Below, in pieces: positions 55,090-64,000 of a stretch of 64,000 nt of DNA; the first letter of the stretch is position 1; each line of letters starts with the position of its first letter. The position numbers and the translations under genes were made by a program. Origin of the DNA: Flaveria trinervia (Eukaryota > Streptophyta > Magnoliopsida > Asterales > Asteraceae); assembly GCA_025506515.1 (NCBI GenBank), contig CM046443.1, forward strand, positions 22,431,898 through 22,495,897. The letters run 5' to 3'. The notes below the pieces were generated by a model. That model was not told the origin of the DNA and searched no databases. It saw only the letters and a list, made by a program, of their open reading frames with translations.

Positions 55090-58000
55090 TTATTTATTTT
55101 CCCACTTACTGTTGGCTGAAAGGTTGGTCTTTTTCCTTCTTGATCCGTAGAGAAGATGACCCATATAAGCTCCGGCCTGGGAAGAAATCTCAGATATTTG
55201 TTTGGCAAGATATGAATAGGAACTCTGTTTTGGGGAACTGGACACAGAGTTGTTATCCCATTCATGAGATCTACTTCCGTGTATGAGCCTGTAGGATTCT
55301 CTGGTGTAGGCTCTGAGAAATATGATTTGTTCTTCCATGGTCAGGTTCTCGGCTTCACCATCAAACAATCCTTCTCGCCCATACAACTCTGAGATGTACT
55401 TGGCCTGTTTGCCATTTTTGAGCTCAACTGTTGTAATCTGTCTGTATGCAAACTCATCAGGATGATTCCCTTCGAGTAACAGACTGAGCTCATTTTGTTT
55501 GAAGTTCTCAAGCCTCTTGTAGACTAACCCCTTTTTAATAATTCTGTTCTCTAGCATCTTTTGGGGTGGTTGTTTAGTCTCGTAGGCCTTCTTGAAATCT
55601 TCGACAATCTCCCAGGGTGATACTACAAGGGCCACTTTGATCTCTTCATCTACGATCCTCTTGACTTGACCCTTGTATCTCGAAGGAATGTCTTTCTTTA
55701 CAATCCTGTGAGCCACCCTAGGATCAGGCCATACTCTCATCCTTTCCTTCTGATATTGAAATGTGTTGGCGAGAGTGTACAATCTCAGAGCTTCTTTCTT
55801 CATACTGATAATTGATGACGAAGCAGCATAATTTTGTCAATGCTTTTCAGCATTTCATCATCATGAAGCTTTTGCTGCTCCTCTTCTTCAATCTTTACCT
55901 TCACAGCATCCATCTTTGAGGTGGGAGTGATGGGCATAGGTTTGGCTTTCGCCAATGTTAGAACTGCAGACAGAGGCAGCCTATCTTCTTCCACATCATC
56001 CTCTTCTTCTTCTTCTTCTAGCCTCAACACCTTCTCTTCTTCTTCTTGGGTGCGTCATCGGCTGTTGGTTTAGATGGTAAGGGAGTTGGTTTTGTGGGTT
56101 GAGGAAGTTTGGATTTGGGCTTTGAGATTGGTTTGGAGATTTGAGGGGTAGGCTGTTTTTGAGTGGGTGGAAGGAAGGTTGTTCCAGCATTTTGGTTGTG
56201 AGTTTAGCCTTTGTAAGTCTTGCCATTTCAAACCTTTTTCCAGCCCCAGCCTCATCAAGGGCTTCAATGATAATCCCCTTATGGAACTGCTCAGACAGAC
56301 AGATTCTGGTGGCTATAGCCAGAATACTGTCTCTGGTCCATTCGCAAATCTCCATCACAGATCTTCCTAAGTATTTGGCAATGAAACGGATCATGATCTC
56401 CAATCTCTCCTTTCCAGTACATCATACCCAGCCCATCGGGTTTGAATCTCCTCCACTTCTAACTTCCTGATCTCACTATCTAATGTGGCTGTATCAAAAC
56501 CTTGCTTGAAGAGTTGCTCAATGTTTTTATCCATGGATCGGCTGTGTGTGTCATCCGCATCTTTTACCAACTCTTCCAAGGATTTTTCTTCAGCAGTAGG
56601 TTGATCATCAGCACTTTTCTTTCTTTTATAGGTGATCAGTTGTTGCTTTTCTTTTTCCAACTCCTGGAATTGTTCTATTTCCTTCTCATCCTCTGTTCTT
56701 TTCCTCTTCAATGGCTTTAGTAACAATTTCATTGATAATGGGAGTGATGAGAGGTATGGATTGTTGGAATATAGCAACCATCTGCTCTGGGGGTTCTGTC
56801 CCGGAGAGATAGTGCCAAAAGCAGAAGCTGGAGGCTCATTGCAGTGAGAGGGAAAGTGTTTGGGGAACCTTCAACTGAAGGTGCCATCTGTGGGTTGGTG
56901 GAGGCAGATGGTCTTTCTCCTTGAGAGAGTGGTCAAGTAGTTTTTGCAGCCTACTGACTTCCTCCTCAAGGATTGTGTTCTGGGCAAGAACATTGTAGAA
57001 AAAGCCCAGGTCATCATTAGCAGAAGCTGAATCACCTGACCTCCTGATAGGATCAGGATGAACATGCACTAAGTGTAGCTCAGTTGTAGCATGTGCCCCT
57101 TTGTCTTGGTACTGGGGACTTCCTGCCTCAGGACTATGTCCGTCATCAGCAGTTGCCTCTGGTAAGGTCTTAGTAATGGTACCAACTACAACCTGATCAG
57201 ATGCTGACGCAGGAGAAGTGGCAGCCTCACCAGAAGTTCCAATCTCCATGGCTACACTAGGAGAGAGAACATTGTAACCCCTATGCTGTGGGTTCTCAGC
57301 TGCACTTTGGTCCTCCCCCTCAATGGTAGAGGTGTTCCCAGTAGTAATTGGTATCTGGGGAGGGGGTGAGGAGTGCAACTGAGTCAGCACTTGTGCAACA
57401 AGCAATGTAGGGCTTTGGGGGGCGGTTGCATGGGGTGAAGGGATAGAAGCAGTGTGCACCTGGGGAGGAAGGTGCTCTTCAATGGCAATCCCCTCAAGTG
57501 AGGAAGATCCCAGATGTGTGGGTACCCCTTGTGTGGTTGCTGCAGGCTCTTGTTTAGAGGAATCCTGAGCGGCTATGGCTGCAAGAATCCTGATATCCAC
57601 TTGGGGGTTATAACCAGTGGATATATCCTGCGTTTGTGTTGCAGGGGCATCCTTAGGGGACTTATTTCCTTGAGTAGCCGTTTTGGGTTTCTTTTTAGTG
57701 GGGTTGGTGGGGACTTTTGATTTGGAGGTAGTGGCTGTGGGTTCCAGCTGCGTGGGTTTTCGCAGCTTGGCAGCCAATTTGAGTGATTGGTCAGAGTTGT
57801 GCCGGGAGTATACTTCCGGCAAAACAGCCATAGCAGGGACTCCCAGGCCAACAAGTCCCTCAGCTTGAAGCTGGTTAGTAATTATGGCCATTATGAACTG
57901 CGGATATAATATCCAACAGTTAGCAGTTAGTTTTTAAGCCATATCCTTGAGCTCTGAAAATATTATTTCTGAAAAATTTAAAGGCTGTTGCTCAAGAATA

Positions 58001-58494
58001 GAATACATTACCTGCTGCCACTTTGTAGACATTTGATCCCAAGACGAAGTCTTAGGAGCCAAACAGACATTTACCATGTGAAAGATTAGACGTTCAGCGT
58101 CATGGAAATGTTTCTTCAGTATAGTGGAGGCACTAAGGTTGCCCTGATATCCATGGTGGGCAAAGGATAAATCAGTTGTGCCCTTTGGATATCCAGCAGG
58201 AGAAATGGCAACATCTAGATGTAGAGTTTGACGAAGTATTTCGGGAGTGATGACCACTTCTTGGTTGTTGACGACCGACCGAAGAGACGCTGTGTTGTTC
58301 TCCCCAGTGGTGAGGGTGACGTTCATCCAAAACTGTTTGAGGGATTCGGCATGAAGGATTGGATTGAGAAGAAATGCCATTTTGTATTGTGATTGGACCA
58401 TAAGATCGATAGCAGTATCGAACTTAGCCCAGAATGGCGATTTGGTGAGGTAAGCTACACAGTTGTGTCGCGGTTTGATTTGCATGGACGTCAT
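55090..58494 (-). pseudogene. element F ORF3
   Basis: ATG at 58494 (MTSMQIKPRHN). 186 open codons contain GYPKGTTDLSFAHHGYQGN, ILKKHFHDAERLIFHMVN and CLAPKTSSWDQMSTKWQQ (about 58080-58010), to a TAA at about 57936 where A has CAA. A 351-codon stretch (57891-56836) is Pro/Ser/Thr-rich and ends in the coiled coil. It is followed by 56777-56391 (SMDKNIEQLFKQGFD), 56403-55996 and 56030-55800 (EEEEEEDDVEEDR). The last 237 codons (55803-55090) are intact, with RVWPDPRVAHRIVKKDIPSRY. So five breaks in all. No transmembrane segment. Function unknown. Confidence 0.8.
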
Positions 58495-59196
58495 TTAGAA
58501 GAGAGAAGTTTTGGAGAGATGAACATTAGGTTTGAAGAAGATGAGGCTTTGAAGGATTAGGTCAGGGATATTTATAGGGTACGGGTTAGAAAACGACTGA
58601 AGGATTTGGTGTAAGTCATCAGTAGTTTTAAACGACTGTTGACATGGTATTACCTTTTCAGACGTTGAAACAGCTGAAGTCGTGGTGTTAGGCATCAGTA
58701 GTTAGAAAACTACTGAAGACCATGGTTTTGACTTCAGATGATGAAACAACTAAAGACTTGGTGTTTGTCATCAGTAGTTGTGAAACTACTGAAGACAGTG
58801 GTTCTGTCATCAGTTGTTGTAAACAGCTGAAGACTTGGTATTAGTCATCAGTAGTTATAAAACTACTGAAGACATGGTTTTGCTTCAGTTGTTTAAAATG
58901 AAACAGTAGTTGTAGAAACAACTGAAGAGAAAGTTCTCTTCAGTAGTTTTCGTCAATTCATAGCCTTTCAGCTGTTTCATACTGTCTGTTTGTACTGATT
59001 TCAGTAGTTGTAACTACATCAGTAGTTGTAACTACATCAGTAGTTTGAAACAGATAAAGTACTTTAGTACTTGTGAGGCATTTGGCCGTCAGTAGTTATA
59101 AAAACTTCTGAAGGGGAAAGGACTCATCAGTACTTATATGTGACATGGGTACCAATGATCATCAGGAATTATTACTGAAATCATCAGTAGTTGTCA
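58495..59196 (-). repeat. pol-ORF3 spacer with hairpin array (element F)
   Basis: About 700 bp with no gene. Alternating AACTACTG and CAGTAGTT (and CAGCTG...) from about 58600 to 59060, in units of roughly 40 bp containing TTGGTGTTAGTCATC on the plus strand. Matches the arrays of A and B in place and sequence. Confidence 0.8.
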
Positions 59197-59990
59197 TTAT
59201 TCTAGCTGCAGCATGCCAAGCCTTAACACAAGGTTTTGGAAAGTAGAACTATCCAAAGGCTTAGTAAAATATCTGCAAGCTCATCAGCACTAGGCACAAA
59301 CTTAGGATCAATCAGACCTTTTTCAAAACAATCCCGAATAAAGTGATATCTGATCTCTATATGTTTGGTCCTAGAGTGCTGGACTGGATTTTTGACAATA
59401 CACAGAGCTGAAGCACTATCCATTAATAATGGAGTCTTAGTCTCTGTAATGCCATAATCCAGAAGTTGGTTCTGAAGCCAGAGTACCTGAGAGGTGCAAC
59501 TTGCACAGCAATGTACTCGGCCTCAACAGTTGATGTAGCAACAGATGTTTGTTTCTTACTCTGCCAAGAAATCAAACAGTTGCCTAGGAATTGACAACCA
59601 CCAGAAGTTGACTTTCTAGTTAACTTGCACCCTGCATAGTCACTATCTGAAAAGCAACTAATTTCAAGAGTGTCCAGTGGAATACCATAAACCCAGAGAT
59701 TGTGTACCTTGCAAATATCTAAAGATTCTCTTGACTGCAATCAAATGAGACTCTTTAGGAGCAGCCTGAAATCTAGCACAAACACATGTAGCAAACATAA
59801 TATCTGGTCTAGAAGCTGTTAAATATATCAAGGACCCAATCATACATCTGTAAAGTGTTTCATCAACAGCTTTACCTTTCTGATCAGCATCTAGTTGTGT
59901 GGTGTTGCACATGGGAGTAGAACAGGGCTTACAGTTTTGTAAATCAAACTTATTCAAAAGATCTTTTGTATATTTTGACTGATGAATAAA
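59197..59990 (-). pseudogene. pol: element F RNase H
   Basis: Minus strand, natural stop TAA at 59197. SLIYLTASRPDIMFATCVCARF (about 59840-59770), ISCFSDSDYAGCKLTRKSTSGGC (about 59660-59590; first catalytic Asp present), VEAEYIAVQ (about 59530-59505) and DSASALCIVKNPVQHSRTK (59423-59370). Frame changes near 59700, 59490 and 59260. The KPLD-type C-terminus is frameshifted. Confidence 0.85.
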
Positions 59991-60850
59991 GGTTCCATCA
60001 GCCTTTTGTTTAATTTGCAAACCTAGAAAGAACTGTAATTCTCCCATTGCACTCATTTCAAACCTCTTTTTTATTAGTCTTAAAATCATCACACAACTGG
60101 GGATCAGAGGATGCAAAAATGATATCATCAACATAAATCTGAACAAGTAGCTTATGCTGATCCACCTTCTTAATAAACAAAGTTTTATCAATGGAGCCTC
60201 TGGTGAAATTATTCTTAAGAAGAAAAGTAGAAAGTGTCTCATACCAGGCTCTAGGAGCTTGTTTCAACCCATAAAGAGCCTTATCAAGTTTATACACCCA
60301 TTCAGGATGTTTATTATCCTCAAAGCCTGGTGGTTGACACACATAAACTTCTTCCTTTATTTTACCATATAAAAATGCACTTTTGACATCCATTTGAAAA
60401 ACTTTGACATTGTGGAATGCAGCATAGGCTAAAAACAATCTGATTGCCTCTAGTCTGGCTACAGGGGCAAAGTTTCATCATAGTCAATACCTTCTTCTTG
60501 TGAAAACCCCTGTACAACCAGTCTAGCCTTGTTCTTAACGATAAGCCCATTTTCATCAGTTTTATTCCTAAACACCCATTTAGTGCCTATTGCACACTTA
60601 CCTGGGGGAAGAGGAACCAGTTCCCACACTTGTTGTTTCTTGAACTGAAGTAGCTCAAGCTGCATAGCTTCAACCCATCCATTGTCTCTCAAAGCAACAT
60701 GGTAGTTCTTTGGCTCTAGCTGACTGATGAAGAGAGCATAGAAGCAGAAGTTAGACAATTGACTTCTTGTTGAAACACCAGCATTGATATCACCAATAAT
60801 CTGAGACATGGGTGATTCTTTAGTTCTTGATAAACAATGAGATTTGTGCA
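59991..60850 (-). pseudogene. pol: element F reverse transcriptase
   Basis: 130 codons (60851-60459) carry the linker QIIGDINAGVSTRSQL, DNGWVEAMQLELLQFKKQQ, GTKWVFRNKTDENGLIVKNK and ARLVVQGFSQEEGIDYDET. A 1-bp loss follows in FAPV (about 60465). 60438-60058 resumes with MDVKSAFLYGK, QPPGFEDNKHPEW and the intact catalytic YVDD at 60124-60135. FEMSAMGELQFFLGLQIKQ follows in the next frame. Only two frameshifts affect the core, fewer than in A. Confidence 0.9.
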
Positions 60851-62240
60851 AGTGTTTGTAGAACCTTCAGCAGCAGCAGATGTTGATGTAGACTCTTGAA
60901 ACCAAGAATTAGATGGTAACTCAAAAGATGTAGAGGAAACAGAGATCTCATCAGCATTTTTGTGGATGGAACTGCTGAAGCTACAGGAACATCAAATTTA
61001 GCAGACACAGGCAGTTGGTCACTAAACTTGAATAGGTGAGTATTGATATTATCATCATCATCATCAATACCACCAGGTGGAAGACATGCTGCAGAAGATG
61101 ATTTATCCACAGGATCTGCAACAGCTGGAGGTTGATAAGGAACATATTGCAGTATGTCCAAATCAAACAACTCCACAGGGTTTTGTGGAATCTTGTCCAT
61201 AGGAGATTCATTAAACTTCACATGCAAAGTCTCTTCAACTATCTTTGTTCTGCAGTTGAAGACTCTGTATGCCTTGCAAGTAGGAATAACCAACAAAATA
61301 CCGTGCATCCACCTTAGGATCAAATTTATGGAGTTGATCCTTTGTGTTGAGAATAAAACAGGGACACCCAAATGCTTTGAAAAATGAAATTAGAGGAGCC
61401 AAGTGATGGAGAACTTCATATAGAGTCTTCATCAACCTCTGATTTACTATAAGACTCTATTCTGCACATAGCAAGCTGTGTTAACAGCTTCAGCCCAAAA
61501 GGTCAGTGGCAAACCAGAGTCAGCCAACATGGACCTTGCAGCTTCAATTAGGGTCTGTTCTTTCTCTCCACTACTCCATTTTGTTCTGGAGTCCTTGGGA
61601 TGCTAAACTGCCTTTTGATTCCCTTTGAAAGATAGAAGTCATCAAGTGTATGGTTTCTGAATTCAGTTCCATTGTCACTCCTAATACACTTGACTGGAAG
61701 GGAATACTGCTTCTCAATATACAACACAAAGTGATAATCTTCTGAGCAACCTCATCCTTTGAATGTAGAAAGAAAGTCCATACAAATCTGGAGTAATCAT
61801 CCACAATTACCAGACAGTATTTCTTCTTTGCCATGCTCATTACTCTCACAGGACCAAATAGATCCATATGTAGTAATTGCAAGCAGGCAGTGGACTTAGG
61901 CTCTTCAATAGGAGGGAATGAGACTTTGTGCTGTTTTCCTTTTAAACAAGCAGTGCAGGTTTCATCACAGTGGAACTCCTTTATTGGTAAGCCTCTGACT
62001 AAACTATTGTGGATAAGCTGATTCATGTTTTTGAAATTAACATGACCTAGCCTTCTGTGCCACAGTTTAGATTCTTGAGAAGAGGCTTTGGAAAATAGGC
62101 AAGGATTGCCTCTGAGATCTATTTTCTTGGAAAGATCTAAGGCATACACTCTTCCTGTCCTGTTGGCTCTCAGGAGAGTGTGATCATCCAACACCTTATC
62201 AATCAAATGCAGAACTTTAGATGACAGAATCCTACAGTTC
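60851..62240 (-). pseudogene. pol: element F integrase and C-terminal linker
   Basis: The stretch 62317-61571 starts in the protease-integrase join and contains LWHRRLGHVNFKNMNQLIHN, CTACLKGKQHKVSFPPIEE and HMDLFGPVRVMSMAKKKY (first Asp intact). A frameshift near 61735 puts the second motif GVTMELNSE out of frame. The Glu region (about 61560-61600) is frameshifted again. 61435-61235 and 61371-60820 cover the C-terminal GCPC, KFDPKVDARYFVGYS and VKFNESP segments. Confidence 0.85.
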
Positions 62241-62530
62241 TGACTGGTGAAAAGAGCAACATGGCCTTTATCACACATTTGACTGACACTCAAGAGATTG
62301 TACTTGAGATTTTCCACATGATTAACATCATCAAACTTGATTTCTCCATTGGAGACAAAGCCATTTCCAATGATGTAACCCCTAGCATCATTGCCAAAAG
62401 AAACAAAGCCCTTCTTTCCTTGAGAGTAGTCATGAAGAAGAGAATGTTCCCAGTCATGTGCATAGATCCCCCACGGTCTACATACCAGATGCTACTTTGT
62501 CATGTTGGAGAACCCTGCAATAATAAACAA
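62241..62530 (-). pseudogene. pol: element F aspartic protease region
   Basis: Minus strand WYVDRGGSMHMTG (about 62488-62450): the catalytic triad is Asp-Arg-Gly at 62470-62478, Ser replaced by Arg. FFWQ..ARGYIIGNGFVSNGEIKFDDVNHVENL follows, in good order, to the integrase junction. Apart from the active-site change there is little damage. Confidence 0.8.
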
Positions 62531-64000
62531 TCAGTTAGTTTTGGAGACCCAAACCTTTTTGGTTTTGGGCCTGGTCTCGTCAACACATGGTAAACTAACA
62601 GGTTTATTAGAAACAACAGCCTGAGAGGAAGAAGATGGTGAAGAAGAGGAATCCTTTGGCTTGGACCTCCTTTTCTGTGGTTTCAACATAGGAGCATCTA
62701 ATTGGTTAACTCTTCCCAATAGATGTTGAACCATCATAACCAGCTGTGTCTTATTTTGTGATAAAGCTTTCAGCTCATCAAACACATTGCCAGTGGAGTT
62801 TGATAAGTTCCTATGTTGCACCTTCTTCTTCTGAGCACTCTCAGTTGTCACCTGTTTAACCCCTTCCTTTTTGAATTTCTTTGAGGACTTAAGGGTTACA
62901 GGATTTGATGTTGCTGATACAAATGTGGTCTCAAACTCAGTTTTCATTTTTACCATTTTCTCTTTAATTTCTTCTTTATGTTTGAGTTTGGAACCTCTTT
63001 TGTACCAGCAATCATGTGTAAGATGATTGAACAAACCACATACTTCACATGGTTTCTTCTTCATCTTAGGTTGATCATCAACTAAAGAGGGTGAAGCAAC
63101 TGAAGACTTGCTCTTCAGTGCTTCGGAAGCATTGTTTGCTTTCTTGACTTCCTCTTTAGTAGTCTTCAAACTCTTTCTACTGACAGTTTTCTTCTTTTCA
63201 GTACTGGCAGTAGTTGGAGTTTGAACTTCAGGTGTTAAATCCTGCCCTAGTCCTTTCAGGACTTTCAGAATTAACTCCTGAGTTGATCAACTCTTTGATC
63301 ATGTGAGTGTCAGTAGTGGAACCATCAACATCAGCTGATAGGTTCTGAGAGGGCTTAGTGCTGACTTCTACTTCTGATGGTGTTGTATCAGAAAGTAGAT
63401 CACATGATGAAATGGATAGGTTATTGCTCTCACCATCAGATTCTACCTCTGCTCTGGGAGTAAAATCTGTAGGTGGAGCAGTGTGATTGTAACCAATGCC
63501 AAACTTCACATTGGAAGCAGATTGCTTACTAAGAAGCATTTCAAAACCTTTGCATGATTGTACCCATCTATCACACTCTACCTGGGTAACTTCAAGGGTT
63601 TCTTTGAGATCTTTATACTTCTCTAGAAGTATCTCTTCCCTTGCCTTATCATCAGATATTTGGCATTTAAGTTTGTAAATCTCATCATTCTTATCATTAA
63701 GCACAGACTCAAATTCAGCTTTGCTTTTGGAAATTATTTGTTCTAGCTCAATGTTCTTGTTGATTAAAGCTACATTTGCTTCTCTAATAGATGCAAATGC
63801 TGCTATGCATGTTTCAGAACATAATTTGGCTTTTGCCTCAGAGGATACCTGTGATACCTTGGTGTGTGAGGCATTAGAGGATGAAGTATCAGCAGAATCC
63901 AAGCCATAAGAGCTAGATTTCCAAAGGGACTTTCACCACCATGTTGACCAGCAGCACCTGAGAACAGTTGTTCATGACCAGACAAGTCATCTGGTAAACT
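62531..64000 (-). pseudogene. gag: element F gag, C-terminal half (cut by window edge)
   Basis: 212 open codons (63169-62531) with the second zinc knuckle CEVCGLFNHLTHDC (63008-63049), basic and serine-rich tail, ending KKVWVSKTN. 224 open codons upstream (63902-63228) form a coiled coil (NKNIELEQIISKSKAEFE and CQISDDKAREEILLEKYKDL) then SNVKFGIGYNHTAPPTDFTP. A short frame at 63985-63803 covers the segment before it. Capsid and first knuckle would lie beyond 64000. Two frameshifts in this half. Confidence 0.85.

Larger units (their letters stand above)
54163..64000 (-). mobile_element. element F: Sirevirus, family 1 (3' portion)
   Basis: Minus-strand copy beginning with its 3' LTR (54163-55054) and running off the right edge in gag. 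From left to right: 3' LTR, PPT, ORF3, hairpin spacer, RNase H, RT, integrase, protease, gag C-terminal half. It lies in D's ORF3 and has AACTA (54158-54162) as its left flank. The other TSD copy is outside the window. Confidence 0.9.

Overview
The window is plant nuclear DNA made almost entirely of LTR retrotransposons. I see no intact host gene, tRNA, rRNA cistron or CRISPR array. The elements look like Ty1/Copia retrotransposons of the Sirevirus (SIRE/Maximus) type: a long gag with two CCHC zinc knuckles, a Copia-order pol (protease, integrase, RT, RNase H), and a third ORF between pol and the 3' LTR. Primer-binding sites are of the initiator-Met tRNA type. This points to a eudicot. Asteraceae is my guess from general resemblance, not something the sequence proves.

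Layout. Positions 1-6388 are old host-side sequence: a CGCACGA/TCGTGCG minisatellite (1-430), a probable decayed Ty3/Gypsy LTR (600-1667), a Cassandra-type TRIM with 5S-rRNA-like segments in its LTRs (1700-2418), Copia-like debris with a PPT and LTR (2522-4635), an antisense Gypsy protease/RT relic (4650-5480), an AT microsatellite, and a diverged direct repeat. At 6389 begins element C (minus strand), the outermost element. Its 3' LTR is 6389-7239, and its ORF3 and pol are spread in pieces as far as 45355. Four later insertions split C: a D-family solo LTR (9600-10386), full-length element A (plus, 10964-23815), element E (minus, 25724-43485), and element D (plus, from 45356). E in turn carries element B (plus, 28948-41299). 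D is interrupted at 54163 by element F (minus), which runs off the right edge. The nesting is therefore C<-(solo LTR, A, E<-B, D<-F), three levels deep. Perfect 5-bp target-site duplications support E (ATATA) and B (CTCAT). The interrupted reading frames of C and E resume across the insertions.

Two Sirevirus families are present. Family 1 (A, B, F) has LTRs starting TGTTGGACC, 28-bp or 13-bp tandem arrays in the LTRs, and CAGTAGTT/AACTACTG hairpin arrays between pol and ORF3. Family 2 (C, D, solo LTR) has CTTCCGAAG palindrome arrays in the LTRs and in the pol-ORF3 spacer. All copies are broken by frameshifts and stops, and many have lost catalytic residues.

The most unusual item is E. It has LTRs, a duplicated PBS, a repeat-rich leader and an ORF3-like gene, but no gag or pol that I can find. 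E's ORF3 shares a recognisable core (WK.LL.....GW, then FN, then YPRF) with the ORF3s of both Sirevirus families. That makes E a candidate ORF3-only, non-autonomous element.
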